A DNA stretch of 64,000 nucleotides from Janibacter sp. DB-40 (GTDB taxonomy: Bacteria; Actinomycetota; Actinomycetes; Actinomycetales; Dermatophilaceae). Of the stretch, positions 1-9,734 are shown in pieces (the stretch's first letter is position 1; each line of letters starts with the position of its first letter). The position numbers and the translations under genes are program-made. The stretch covers positions 372,001 through 436,000 of the forward strand of contig NZ_CP120360.1 of the NCBI RefSeq assembly GCF_029510815.1, read 5' to 3'. The notes beneath the pieces are model-generated. The model searched no databases. It was given only the letters and a program-made list of their open reading frames with translations, and was not told the origin of the DNA.

Positions 1-611
1 GCATCTGGTTCCACGTCGACGGCGCCTACGGCGGCGCCGGCCTGGCCGCGCCCTCGGTGCGTCACCTCTACGAGGGCATCGAGCACTGCGACTCCTTCAT
101 CGTGGACCCGCACAAGTGGCTGTTCGCCCCCTTCGACTGCTGTGCGCTGGTCTACCGCGAGCCGGGCTATGCCCGGGCCGCCCACACCCAGAAGGCCGGC
201 TACCTCGACGTCCTCACCGACACCTCGGACTGGAACCCCACCGACTACTCCGTCGGCCTGACCCGGCGCGCGCGGGGGTTGCCCTTCTGGTTCTCCCTGG
301 CGACGCACGGCACGCGGGCCTACACGAGTGCGGTGGAGCGGACCCTGGCCGTCGCGGCCTTCGCCGAGGAGGAGATCGCCCGCCGGGATGACCTCGAGCT
401 CGTCGGCGAGCGCCACCTGTCCGTCGTCGTCTTCCGCCGGCTGGGCTGGTCGGCCGCCGACTACCAGGCATGGTCGGACCGGATCCTCGACGAGGAGTTC
501 GCCTTCGTCGTCCCGACGACGCACGCCGGCGAGACGCTCGCGCGCTTCGCGATCGTCAACCCGCAGACGACCCCCGAGGACATCACCGCCATCCTCGACT
601 CGATGACCTGA
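1..611 (+). CDS. PLP-dependent decarboxylase (aromatic amino acid / glutamate decarboxylase family), 3' part
   Basis: The reading frame is open from base 3 and runs off the left edge, so only about the last 200 residues are present. The first visible residues contain HVDGAYGG, the aspartate block that contacts the pyridine nitrogen of PLP, and about 30 residues later comes DPHKW, whose lysine forms the Schiff base with PLP. Both are hallmarks of group II PLP decarboxylases, which remove CO2 from an amino acid to give an amine in the cytoplasm. The substrate-specificity region is outside the window, so tyrosine, DOPA, tryptophan and glutamate cannot be separated. It ends with TGA and is followed by a short non-coding gap. 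Confidence 0.85.
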   Translation, partial: IWFHVDGAYGGAGLAAPSVRHLYEGIEHCDSFIVDPHKWLFAPFDCCALVYREPGYARAAHTQKAGYLDVLTDTSDWNPTDYSVGLTRRARGLPFWFSLATHGTRAYTSAVERTLAVAAFAEEEIARRDDLELVGERHLSVVVFRRLGWSAADYQAWSDRILDEEFAFVVPTTHAGETLARFAIVNPQTTPEDITAILDSMT

Positions 612-736
612 GGGCCGCGAGCCCGGGTGCGGAGCCGCGTCCTGTGCCCCCGTGTGCCCGTGCGGGCAAGGCCGTGCCCCGGACCGAGGGGGGTGGTGGG
701 CCCGGGGCACGGCGGATCGGAGTGGGTCGGCGCAGT

Positions 737-839
737 CAGCGCCTCACCGCATCGAGGCGGCCCGCCGCCGGGCAGCGCCTCACCGCATCGGGGATCTTCG
801 CGTCACAGCAGGGGACGCGGGCACGTCACCGCATGGAGG
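737..839. repeat. Short direct repeats downstream of the secreted-protein gene
   Basis: An 18-bp sequence, CAGCGCCTCACCGCATCG, occurs exactly at 737-754 and 773-790. A diverged partial copy (CGTCACCGCATGGAGG, 824-839) forms the 3' end and stop codon of the minus-strand gene. The rest of 612-825 shows no gene. Confidence 0.7.
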
Positions 840-1137
840 CGTACCCGCGGCAGGAGTTGCCGGGGCGCTCCTCACCGAGAGCGTCCTTGAGACCGTTCGA
901 GACGTACTGGCCGTAGCTCTGCACACCGCGGCCGAGCCAGTCGTCGTCGAGCTCCGGTGCCGGGTTGTTCTCGATGTCGTCCGGGATGTCCTGGCCGGAG
1001 AACGCGCAGATCGACCCCGCGCGCTCGGGGACGGGCGTGGACCCGCCGTTGCCGGTGTACTCACCGGCGGATGCTGCGCCGGTGCCGGCGAAGAGCAGGG
1101 CGACGCTGGCCACGCCGCCGAGGATGAGCTTCTTCAT
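826..1137 (-). CDS. Small secreted protein of unknown function
   Basis: This gene encodes 103 residues. The N-terminus is a classical signal peptide: MKK, a hydrophobic stretch to about residue 20, and an ASA-G cleavage site near residue 24. The mature part is about 80 residues, acidic, and contains two cysteines (in SICAF and NSCRG) that could form one disulphide. A purine-rich ribosome site (AAAGGGG) lies just before the ATG, supporting the start. I do not recognise the family; small two-cysteine exported proteins like this are common in actinobacteria. It is transcribed alone, away from the DUF3263 gene, and its 3' end contributes to a short direct-repeat array. Confidence 0.75.
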   Translation of the reverse strand: MKKLILGGVASVALLFAGTGAASAGEYTGNGGSTPVPERAGSICAFSGQDIPDDIENNPAPELDDDWLGRGVQSYGQYVSNGLKDALGEERPGNSCRGYASMR

Positions 1138-1363
1138 GAGTTGTCCCCTTTTTCCCCCACAAGCGCTCCCCCCGGTTCCCCCCGAAGCGCACGGCGTGAG
1201 CGCGCCGTTGAGAGGAATTTACTCTTTCCTTACCCTCGCGGCGCGACTTTGCGCCGAACGGTCACGCGGTGTGACGGGTGGGGCCCACGAGGGGCGAGTG
1301 GCCTCGTGGGGTGGGGTGTCCAGCCGACACGCCGAGGTAATGACAGGCCTGTGATTCGGTCGG

Positions 1364-1369
1364 TACGCT
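1364..1369 (+). promoter_or_regulatory. -10 box TACGCT, leaderless-type promoter of the DUF3263 gene
   Basis: TACGCT ends 7 bases before the GTG at 1377, so transcription would start at or next to the start codon. No ribosome site fits between them. Confidence 0.55.
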
Positions 1370-1376
1370 GCACTCC

Positions 1377-1676
1377 GTGAACCCCGCCAACCAGGCCAAT
1401 CAGTCCAGCCAGCCGACCACGTCGGTCCCGCTCACGGACCGTGACCGCGAGATCCTGGCCTTCGAGCGTCAGTGGTGGAAGTACGCCGGCTCCAAGGAGC
1501 AGGCGATCAAGGAGCTGTTCGACATGAGCTCCACGCGGTACTACCAGGTGCTCAACGGCCTGATCAACAACCCGGCCGCCCTCTCCGAGGACCCGATGCT
1601 CATCAAGCGGCTGCGTCGCCTGCGCGACCAGCGTCAGCGCACCCGCAGCGCGCGCCGCCTGGGGTTCGAGGTCTGA
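1377..1676 (+). CDS. DUF3263 family protein
   Basis: This 99-residue cytoplasmic protein has the DUF3263 pattern: LTDRDREILAFERQWW, then a helix-turn-helix-like stretch (KEQAIKELFDMSSTRYYQVLN) and a basic tail rich in Arg. The family is small and conserved in actinobacteria, with a predicted wHTH-like fold and no assigned function; a DNA-binding role is inference. The GTG start is chosen because a -10 box (TACGCT) sits 7 bases upstream, giving a leaderless transcript. The low-complexity N-terminus (about 20 residues of N, Q, S and T) precedes the conserved part. A GNAT gene follows 27 bases after the stop. Confidence 0.85.
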   Translation: MNPANQANQSSQPTTSVPLTDRDREILAFERQWWKYAGSKEQAIKELFDMSSTRYYQVLNGLINNPAALSEDPMLIKRLRRLRDQRQRTRSARRLGFEV

Positions 1677-1703
1677 GCCCTCGGGGTCTGCCACGATGAG
1701 GGC

Positions 1704-2171
1704 GTGAGCCTGCGAATCGTCCGGGCGGGGCCCGAGGACGCCTTCATCGTCGCCGCGCTGTCGCTGCAGTTCGCGATCGCGGTCGACGGGTCGCGCGAGG
1801 ACGGCTACCTCGACCGGGCCGCCGGGCACTGGCTGCGCCACCGCGGGCAGCTGCCGACGTGGATCGCCGAGCTCGAGGGCGGCCACGCGGGCTACCTGCA
1901 GGCGACCCTCCCGCCCGAGTCGACCTGGCCGGGGCAGCCGATCGGGACCCGCGGTCGCCTGTGGGTCCACGCGCTGTACGTCGCGGCCGACCAGCGCCGC
2001 CGCGGGGTCGGCGCCGCGCTGCTCGGCGCCTGCGAGAGCTGGGCGAAGGGGGCCGGGGTCGGCGTCATCCGGCTGCGGTGCGACCTCGGCGCCGAGGGGT
2101 TCTACGACGCAGTCGACTACGCCCCCGCGGCCGACGTCCGCCAGAAGCGGCTGCGCCCCCCTTCGCCCTGA
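1704..2171 (+). CDS. GNAT family N-acetyltransferase
   Basis: This 155-residue protein follows the GNAT fold. LRIVRAGPEDA starts strand 1, and the acetyl-CoA pyrophosphate loop is visible as DQRRRGVGAALLGA at about residues 96-109 (Q/R-x-x-G-x-G/A type). FYDAVDYAP near the C-terminus is the usual aromatic strand 6-7 region. It would transfer acetyl groups from acetyl-CoA to an amine; the substrate cannot be told from sequence. The GTG start lies 6 bases after CACGAT, another leaderless-type -10. It ends about 30 bases before the first CIRCE of groEL and is probably a separate unit. Confidence 0.85.
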   Translation: MSLRIVRAGPEDAFIVAALSLQFAIAVDGSREDGYLDRAAGHWLRHRGQLPTWIAELEGGHAGYLQATLPPESTWPGQPIGTRGRLWVHALYVAADQRRRGVGAALLGACESWAKGAGVGVIRLRCDLGAEGFYDAVDYAPAADVRQKRLRPPSP

Positions 2172-2204
2172 CCGGTGGACGGGCCGGTGCGCGGGCGCCG
2201 GGCG

Positions 2205-2231
2205 TTTGCACTCTCGGGTGGAGAGTGCCAA
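2205..2231 (+). promoter_or_regulatory. CIRCE operator 1 (HrcA site)
   Basis: TTTGCACTC, nine bases, then GAGTGCCAA: 16 of 18 positions match the CIRCE consensus TTAGCACTC-N9-GAGTGCTAA. It overlaps the -35 region of groEL. Confidence 0.93.
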
Positions 2232-2235
2232 TAAT
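2206..2235 (+). promoter_or_regulatory. groEL promoter
   Basis: TTGCAC (2206-2211) and AATAAT (2230-2235) are separated by 18 bases. The -35 lies inside CIRCE 1 and the expected transcription start falls at the beginning of CIRCE 2, so HrcA bound to either site would block initiation. Confidence 0.75.
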
Positions 2236-2240
2236 GGGCC

Positions 2241-2267
2241 TTAGCACTCTCCCCGTGAGAGTGACAG
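2241..2267 (+). promoter_or_regulatory. CIRCE operator 2 (HrcA site)
   Basis: TTAGCACTC, nine bases, then GAGTGACAG. The left arm is a perfect CIRCE half; the right arm has diverged in its last four bases. It begins 9 bases after CIRCE 1. Confidence 0.88.
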
Positions 2268-2285
2268 TCCTGACCGGTCAGGTGA

Positions 2286-4016
<1,731 letters not shown>

Positions 4017-4034
4017 TCCCAGGTCTCCACGCGT

Positions 4035-4078
4035 GACGACGAAGGGCGGTTCCCCACGGGGGGACCGCCCTTCGTCGA
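4035..4078 (+). terminator. Rho-independent-like terminator of groEL
   Basis: GACGAAGGGCGGTTCCCC and GGGGGGACCGCCCTTCGTC form a long GC-rich stem with a short loop, starting about 20 bases after the groEL stop. There is no clear T-run, as is usual in actinobacteria. Confidence 0.8.
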
Positions 4079-4129
4079 CCCCGGTGGACACTCGAAGTCG
4101 CCCAGCGCCCTCGAAGCCACCTCACAGGA

Positions 4130-5878
4130 ATGTGGACCATGATGGACGCGATGCCTGACGACAACTCCCCCCTGCTCCTGGGCCCCCTGCTGCGCTTCGT
4201 CGGTGAGCACAAGGCGACGATCTGGGTCGAGACGACCCACGCCGCCCGCGTCGAGGTGCACATCGGCGAGCGCTCGTGGTCGGCGGCGACCTTCGTCGTC
4301 GAGGACCACCACTACGCGCTCGTCATGATCACCGACCTCGAGCCCGGGCAGGTGTACGAGTACCGGGTCACCGTCGATGCCGAGCCGGTGTGGCCGCTGG
4401 CCGACTCCCCCTTCCCGCCGTCGAGCATCGCGACGCTGCAGCACCACCGCCCCACCCGGCTGGCCTTCGGCTCCTGCCGCACGAGCGTCCCCCACGACGA
4501 GGAGTACCACCGCAGCCACGGCGTCGACGCGCTGCGGACCGTCGCGCTGGCCCTGGCGAAGGGGGAGGCGACCCGCCCGGACGCCCTCGCCCTGCTCGGC
4601 GACCAGGTCTACGCAGACGAGACCAGTCCCGCGATGCTCGACTTCATCTCCTCGCGGCGCGACATCGACCAGGCGCCCTACGAGGAGATCAAGGACTACG
4701 CCGAGTACGCGCACCTCTACCGCCTGGCGTGGAGCGAGCCGGCGATCCGGTGGGTGCTGTCGATCCTGCCCAGCGCGATGATCTTCGACGACCACGACAT
4801 CCGCGACGACTGGAACACCTCGTGGTCGTGGCACCAGCAGATGAACCGGACCTCGTGGTGGCACGAGCGCCTCGTGGCCGGCCTGGCCTCCTACTGGGTC
4901 TACCAGCACATCGGCAACCTCGCGCCGGAGGAGCTGGCGCAGGACGAGGTCTGGCGGCTCGTCGGGGACAGGACGGACGCGGCCCCGGGCGATGTCGACA
5001 TCACCGAGGAGCTGCGCCTGCTCGCCGCCCGGGTCGACGACGACCCGATGACCTACCGGTGGAGCTACACCCGGGCCTTGGGCGACTCGCGCCTGATCGT
5101 CCTCGACTCGCGTGCCGCCCGGGTCCTCGAGCCCAACCGTCGCTCCATGCTCGACGACGACGAGCTGGCCTGGTTCGACGAGCAGCTGACCGGTGGCGTG
5201 GAGCACCTCTTCATCGGGACGTCGGTGCCCTACCTGCTGCCGCCCGGCCTGCACGACACCGAGGCGATCAGCGAGTCCTTCGCGCGGCCGGAGCGGAGTG
5301 CGTTCGTGCGGCGGAGCGCCGAGGCGGTGCGCCAGGTCGTCGACCTGGAGCACTGGGCCGCCTTCCAGTCCGGCTTCCAGGAGGTTTTCGACCTCGTGCT
5401 GTCGGTGGCGAAGGGGGAGCGTGGCACCGCCCCCAGGACGATCACCTTCCTCTCCGGGGACGTGCACCACTCCTACATCGCCGAGGTCGTCGACCCCGGC
5501 GCCGCGGCCGACGGCGTCCACAGCCGGATCATCCAGGCCGTGTGCAGCCCGATCCGCAACCCCATGCCCCGTGGCGTGCGCATGCTCATGTCGCAGATGG
5601 CCAAGAGCCTGGTGCGGCCGATGCGGTGGTTGGCGCGCCGCACCTCGGGCGTCGAGAGCCCACCCCACCGGTGGGAGCTGACCGCCGGGCCGTGGTTCGA
5701 CAACAACCTCGCCCTGGCGGAGGTCGACGACGACGGGCAGGGGCTGCAGCTGAGCTGGTTCACCGGTGACCTCGTCGAGGGTCGCGACCCCGTCCTGCGC
5801 ATGGTCTCCTCGGTCCGGGTGGACGGGGTGGCCCGACCCGCCGGCTCCCGTCACCCGCAGGAGGCGTCCGGGGGCTGA
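4130..5878 (+). CDS. PhoD-like phosphatase / metallophosphatase family protein
   Basis: The product (582 residues) has an N-terminal beta domain (LGPLLRFVGEHKATIWVET) followed by a PhoD-type metallophosphatase core. Visible metal-binding segments are GSCRTS, ALLGDQVYADE, IFDDHDIRDDWN and LSGDVHHSYIAEV, in the family order. PhoD enzymes hydrolyse phosphodiesters or monoesters using Fe/Ca or similar metals. No signal peptide or Tat motif is seen, so unlike classical secreted PhoD this one appears cytoplasmic; the natural substrate is unknown. Several in-frame ATGs occur (4130, 4139, 4142, 4151); AGGA at 4125-4128 fits 4139 best, so the first few residues are uncertain. It stands alone between groEL and an ABC exporter. 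Confidence 0.85.
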   Translation: MWTMMDAMPDDNSPLLLGPLLRFVGEHKATIWVETTHAARVEVHIGERSWSAATFVVEDHHYALVMITDLEPGQVYEYRVTVDAEPVWPLADSPFPPSSIATLQHHRPTRLAFGSCRTSVPHDEEYHRSHGVDALRTVALALAKGEATRPDALALLGDQVYADETSPAMLDFISSRRDIDQAPYEEIKDYAEYAHLYRLAWSEPAIRWVLSILPSAMIFDDHDIRDDWNTSWSWHQQMNRTSWWHERLVAGLASYWVYQHIGNLAPEELAQDEVWRLVGDRTDAAPGDVDITEELRLLAARVDDDPMTYRWSYTRALGDSRLIVLDSRAARVLEPNRRSMLDDDELAWFDEQLTGGVEHLFIGTSVPYLLPPGLHDTEAISESFARPERSAFVRRSAEAVRQVVDLEHWAAFQSGFQEVFDLVLSVAKGERGTAPRTITFLSGDVHHSYIAEVVDPGAAADGVHSRIIQAVCSPIRNPMPRGVRMLMSQMAKSLVRPMRWLARRTSGVESPPHRWELTAGPWFDNNLALAEVDDDGQGLQLSWFTGDLVEGRDPVLRMVSSVRVDGVARPAGSRHPQEASGG

Positions 5879-5951
5879 CCCCAGTGACCGCGTGCGCACC
5901 CGACCCATAGATTTGGGCGCGACACACGGACACCATCAGGGGAGTAACGCC

Positions 5952-6692
5952 ATGAGCACGCAGGTCGCTGCGAGCACGCACGCACTACGCAAGGTCTACG
6001 GCAGGGGCGAGGCCGCGGTCGTCGCGGTCGACGGGATCGACCTCGACATCGGCGCCGGCCAGTTCACGGCCATCATGGGCCCGTCCGGCTCGGGCAAGTC
6101 GACCTTGATGCACTGCCTCGCCGGGCTGGACGAGGTCACCGAGGGGCGCGTGGACATCGGCGGCACCGACCTGACGCGGCTGAAGGAGAGGGCCCTGACC
6201 CGGCTGCGGCGCGACCGCGTCGGCTTCGTCTTCCAGGCCTTCAACCTCATCCCGACGCTCACGGCGAAGGAGAACATCCTCCTGCCGCTCGCGATCGCCG
6301 GCCGCCGGCCCGACGAGGACTGGTTCGACCTGGTCATCCGCACCGTCGGCCTCGAGGACCGGCTCTCCCACCGCCCGAGCGAGCTCTCCGGCGGGCAGCA
6401 GCAGCGCGTCGCCTGCGCCCGTGCCCTGGTGTCCAAGCCCGCGATCATCTTCGCCGACGAGCCGACCGGCAACCTCGACTCCACGTCCGGTGCCGAGGTG
6501 CTGGGCTTCCTGCGGCGCTGCGTCGACGAGTTCGACCAGACGATCGTCATGGTCACCCACGACGCCGTCGCGGCGGCACACACCGACCGGGTGCTCTTCC
6601 TCGCGGACGGCCGGATCGTCGACGAGCTGTGGGAGCCGGACCGTGAGCTCGTCCTCGAGCGCATGCTCGCGCTCAGCAACGGGGTCCACTGA
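5952..6692 (+). CDS. ABC transporter ATP-binding protein (MacB/LolD type)
   Basis: This 246-residue ATPase has Walker A GPSGSGKST (residues 43-51), the Q-loop in FQAFNLIPTL, the signature LSGGQQQR and Walker B IIFADEPTGNLD followed by the H-loop VTHD. The DEPTGNLDS form and the size are typical of the MacB/LolD/FtsE group, which power FtsX-like permeases rather than import systems. GGGGAG lies 8 bases before the ATG at 5952; the open frame extends upstream, but that part does not look like ABC protein. The stop overlaps the permease start by one base (TGATG), so the two are translationally coupled and form one exporter. Confidence 0.95.
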   Translation: MSTQVAASTHALRKVYGRGEAAVVAVDGIDLDIGAGQFTAIMGPSGSGKSTLMHCLAGLDEVTEGRVDIGGTDLTRLKERALTRLRRDRVGFVFQAFNLIPTLTAKENILLPLAIAGRRPDEDWFDLVIRTVGLEDRLSHRPSELSGGQQQRVACARALVSKPAIIFADEPTGNLDSTSGAEVLGFLRRCVDEFDQTIVMVTHDAVAAAHTDRVLFLADGRIVDELWEPDRELVLERMLALSNGVH

Positions 6693-9223
6693 TGCTCAAG
6701 GCGAGCATGAAGAGTCTGCTGGCGCGCAAGGCGCGCCTGCTCATGTCGGCGATGGCGATCATCCTCGGGGCGGCCTTCGTCGCCGGGTCGCTCGTCTTCA
6801 CCGACACCCTCGAGCGGACCTTCGACGGCATCTTCGCCGGCACCGTCGGTGACGTCGTCGTCCAGCCCGAGCAGGTCGACGAGTTCGGTGGCTCCACGGG
6901 TGCCTCGCTGACCGCCGAGGAGGTCGCCGCCCTGGCCGACCTGCCCGGTGCCGCGCGCGCCGACGGCAACGTCGAGGCCATGGGCGTCTTCGTCGTCGGT
7001 GAGAACGGCAACGTCGTCGGTGGCCAGGGCGCCCCCGCGATGGCCTTCAACTACAACGACGCGCCCAACCAGTTCGGCGAGGCGCCGATCACGCTCACCG
7101 AGGGCCGCGCACCGACGAGCGAGGGCGAGGTCGCGGTCGACGAGCTCACCCTCGAGCAGTCCGGGCACGAGGTCGGCGACGACATCACCCTCGTCACGGC
7201 CGGTGACCGCCCGAAGATCTCGGCCACGGTCGTCGGCGCGCTGACCTTCGGCGAAGGGGGGGTGGCCGGCGCCTCCATCAGCGTCTTCGACACGGAGACG
7301 ATGCAGGCGTACTTCATGGACGGCAAGGACGAGTACTCCACCGCCTGGGTCACCGCGAAGGACGGGGTCGAGAACGCGGAGCTGGTGGAGCAGGCCGAGC
7401 CGCTCACCCCGGAGGCCTACGAGACCCTCACCGGCGCGGAGCTGTCCGACCGCAACGAGAACTCGCTCGAGGAGGCGCTGGGGTTCATCACGACCTTCCT
7501 GCTCGTCTTCGCCGGTGTCGCCCTGTTCGTCGGGTCCTTCCTCATCGTCAACACCTTCGGGATCCTCGTCGCCCAGCGCGGGCGCGAGCTCGCGCTCCTG
7601 CGCGCCATCGGGGCCAGCCGACGACAGGTGACCCGCTCGGTCCTCGTCGAGGCATTCATCATCGGCCTCATCGGCGCGACGCTGGGCCTGGCCCTGGGCG
7701 TGCTGCTCGCGATGGGGATCCGGACGCTCTTCGCCACCTTCGGCCTGGACATCAGCGGGACCGGGCTGGTCTTCAAGCCGCGGACGATCATCGCGACCTA
7801 CGTCGTGGGCATCGTCGTGACCATGCTCGCGGCGTGGCTGCCGGCCCACCGGGCCGGGAGGGTCCCGCCGGTCGCCGCCATGCGCGACACCGTCGAGACG
7901 GCGAGGAGCCACCCGATCCGCAGCGCGGTGGAGGTCATGGTGCTGGTGGCCGGCCTGCTCGCCTTCCTCTACGGGCTCTTCATCGCCGGGTCGAGGGAGC
8001 TGTGGTGGATCGGTGGCGGCATCGCCGGCCTCGTCCTCGGCACGGCCTTCCTCGCCCCCTTCGTCGGGCGCCCGGTGATCTCGGGTCTGGGATGGGTCTA
8101 CCGCCGTCTCTTCGGCAGCGTCGGCCGGATGGCCGAGCAGAACACCGTGCGCAGCCCCGGCCGGACGGCCGCCACCGCCTCGGCGCTGATGATCGGCATG
8201 ACCCTCGTCGCACTCATGGGCGTGATCGCCTCCAGCGCGAACGCGAGCATCGACAAGCAGATCGACGAGAGCTTCCGGGCGGACTACGTGCTGAGCAATG
8301 CGATCGGCCAGCCGTACTCGTCGCAGATCACCGCCGAGGCCACCCGGGTCGACGGGGTCCGCGCGGTCTCCCCGATCCGTTACGTCCAGTCCACCGTCGA
8401 CGGGGGTGAGCTGTTCTCCGTCGCGATCGATCCGCGGACCTTCGACGAGGTCGAGGAGCTCGATATGGCCGCCGGATCCGCCGACATCGGCGAGGACTCG
8501 GTCCTGCTCTCGACGAGGCACCAGACCGGTCGGGAGGTCGGCGACACGACGACGGTGACCATCGGCGAGGAGACCCGCCAGCTGGAGGTCGCCGGGTTCT
8601 TCGAGGACCCGGAGACCTTCGGCACTCCCGACGTGATCCTGAGCGTCGACACCGTGGACGCGATGGGCGGGCAGGGGGCCGACAACATGGCCTTCGTCTT
8701 CATCGAGGACGGTGCCGACAGGGAGGCCGTCTCGCAGGACATCGAGCAGCTGATCTCGGCCCAGCCCTTGGTGACCCTGAAGGACCAGGACGCCTTCGCC
8801 GACGAGCAGCGCGGCTTCATCAACCAGCTGCTCTACCTCATCTACGCCCTGCTCGGGCTGGCGATCGTCATCGCCGTCCTGGGCATCGTGAACACCCTGG
8901 GGTTGTCCGTCCTCGAGCGCACCCGTGAGGTCGGGCTGCTGCGCGCCGTCGGGCTGTCCCGGCGACAGCTGCAGGGGATGATCTGGCTGGAGTCGATCGC
9001 CATCGCCCTCCTGGGTGCGCTGCTGGGCATCGCCCTCGGCGTCGTCTCCGGCATCGCGATCCAGCGGGCGCTCGCCGAGGACGGCATCACCGAGCTGGCG
9101 ATCCCGTGGGCGCAGCTGGCGCTCTTCGTCGGCCTGGCGGGCATCGTCGGCATCCTGGCCGCCATGGTCCCCGCCTGGCGCGCGTCGCGGATGGACGTGC
9201 TCGAGGCCATCGCCACGGAGTAA
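6692..9223 (+). CDS. ABC transporter permease, duplicated FtsX-like domains
   Basis: This 843-residue membrane protein starts with one membrane span and then a large extracytoplasmic region. It has two FtsX-type three-helix domains, at about residues 260-400 and 700-843, each preceded by an extracytoplasmic MacB-like periplasmic domain. Repeated motifs such as ERTREVGLLRAVG and QRGRELALLRAIGASR mark each FtsX domain. It would act with the ATPase just upstream to move a lipid, peptide or lipoprotein-like substrate out of the membrane; the substrate is unknown. The ATG overlaps the ATPase stop. Such fused double permeases are common in actinobacteria. Confidence 0.93.
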   Translation: MLKASMKSLLARKARLLMSAMAIILGAAFVAGSLVFTDTLERTFDGIFAGTVGDVVVQPEQVDEFGGSTGASLTAEEVAALADLPGAARADGNVEAMGVFVVGENGNVVGGQGAPAMAFNYNDAPNQFGEAPITLTEGRAPTSEGEVAVDELTLEQSGHEVGDDITLVTAGDRPKISATVVGALTFGEGGVAGASISVFDTETMQAYFMDGKDEYSTAWVTAKDGVENAELVEQAEPLTPEAYETLTGAELSDRNENSLEEALGFITTFLLVFAGVALFVGSFLIVNTFGILVAQRGRELALLRAIGASRRQVTRSVLVEAFIIGLIGATLGLALGVLLAMGIRTLFATFGLDISGTGLVFKPRTIIATYVVGIVVTMLAAWLPAHRAGRVPPVAAMRDTVETARSHPIRSAVEVMVLVAGLLAFLYGLFIAGSRELWWIGGGIAGLVLGTAFLAPFVGRPVISGLGWVYRRLFGSVGRMAEQNTVRSPGRTAATASALMIGMTLVALMGVIASSANASIDKQIDESFRADYVLSNAIGQPYSSQITAEATRVDGVRAVSPIRYVQSTVDGGELFSVAIDPRTFDEVEELDMAAGSADIGEDSVLLSTRHQTGREVGDTTTVTIGEETRQLEVAGFFEDPETFGTPDVILSVDTVDAMGGQGADNMAFVFIEDGADREAVSQDIEQLISAQPLVTLKDQDAFADEQRGFINQLLYLIYALLGLAIVIAVLGIVNTLGLSVLERTREVGLLRAVGLSRRQLQGMIWLESIAIALLGALLGIALGVVSGIAIQRALAEDGITELAIPWAQLALFVGLAGIVGILAAMVPAWRASRMDVLEAIATE

Positions 9224-9269
9224 CCAACAGGTCAGCGGCACCCCCGAGCTGATGCAGGGCGTGGGTGGC

Positions 9270-9346
9270 CCGACTCAGGGCGAAGTCCGGACTTCGAGCT
9301 CACGGTGCGCGGTGCACCTGCGGTGTCCGGACTTCGTCCCAAGGGC
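9270..9346 (-). repeat. Dispersed ~77-bp element, copy A
   Basis: Read on the minus strand it begins CCTTGG, continues with CGAAGTCCG and ends with GTCCGGACTTCG then CCTGAGTCGG. It matches 39857-39934 and 46214-46290 at both ends, with a variable centre. The inverted arms give it hairpin potential. Confidence 0.75.
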
Positions 9347-9369
9347 CGCCCGCCCCTGCGTCCGCTCGG

Positions 9370-9401
9370 TACGGGAGGGAGCCGTTACGGGAGGGAGCCG
9401 T
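9370..9401. repeat. 16-bp perfect tandem duplication
   Basis: TACGGGAGGGAGCCGT is present twice head to tail (9370-9385 and 9386-9401). The last base is the first base of the stop triplet of the WXG100 gene. Confidence 0.85.
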
Positions 9402-9691
9402 CAGCGCCCCATCGACGCCTTGACCCCGTCCTCCGTGCTCGCGTAGGTCTGGCCCGCCTCGGCGAGCACGCGCGAGATGTCGTCGAGGCTCTCCTTGACC
9501 GTGCGCTGCGTGGCTCGCCAGTCGCTGACCAGCTCCTGGAAGGAGCCCGAGGCCGCGCCGGTCCAGTCGCTCTGCAGCTGGGTCAGGCGGGTCATCATCG
9601 CCGCGACGGAGCTCTCGACCTCCTCGGAGATCTGCGAGATGTCGGAGGCGCTACCGGCGATGCGCTCGGTGTTGACGGTGAAGCTGCTCAT
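9401..9691 (-). CDS. WXG100 family (ESAT-6-like) protein, orphan
   Basis: The product has 96 residues, the standard size of WXG100 proteins, which fold as a helical hairpin and are exported by type VII secretion. The turn motif WTG is at residues 43-45 (SDWTGAASGSF), and a hydrophobic heptad pattern runs on either side. The C-terminal YxxxD/E-like export motif is present as YASTED at about residues 83-88. The ATG at 9691 is preceded by AAGGGGA and begins MSSFTV, typical of the family; a longer open frame upstream is not part of the protein. No EccC, EccD or partner WXG100 gene lies in the window, so its secretion machinery must be elsewhere. Confidence 0.88.
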   Translation of the reverse strand: MSSFTVNTERIAGSASDISQISEEVESSVAAMMTRLTQLQSDWTGAASGSFQELVSDWRATQRTVKESLDDISRVLAEAGQTYASTEDGVKASMGR

Positions 9692-9734
9692 GGTGTCCCC
9701 TTCGGTCGTTCCGACCGGACGATCCGGCCGTCCC

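Noticed and set aside
5996..9241. 1081-residue open frame on the minus strand over the ABC exporter
   Set aside because: Antisense shadow of two clear ABC genes; the protein is low-complexity (DG, RGE repeats) with no domains.
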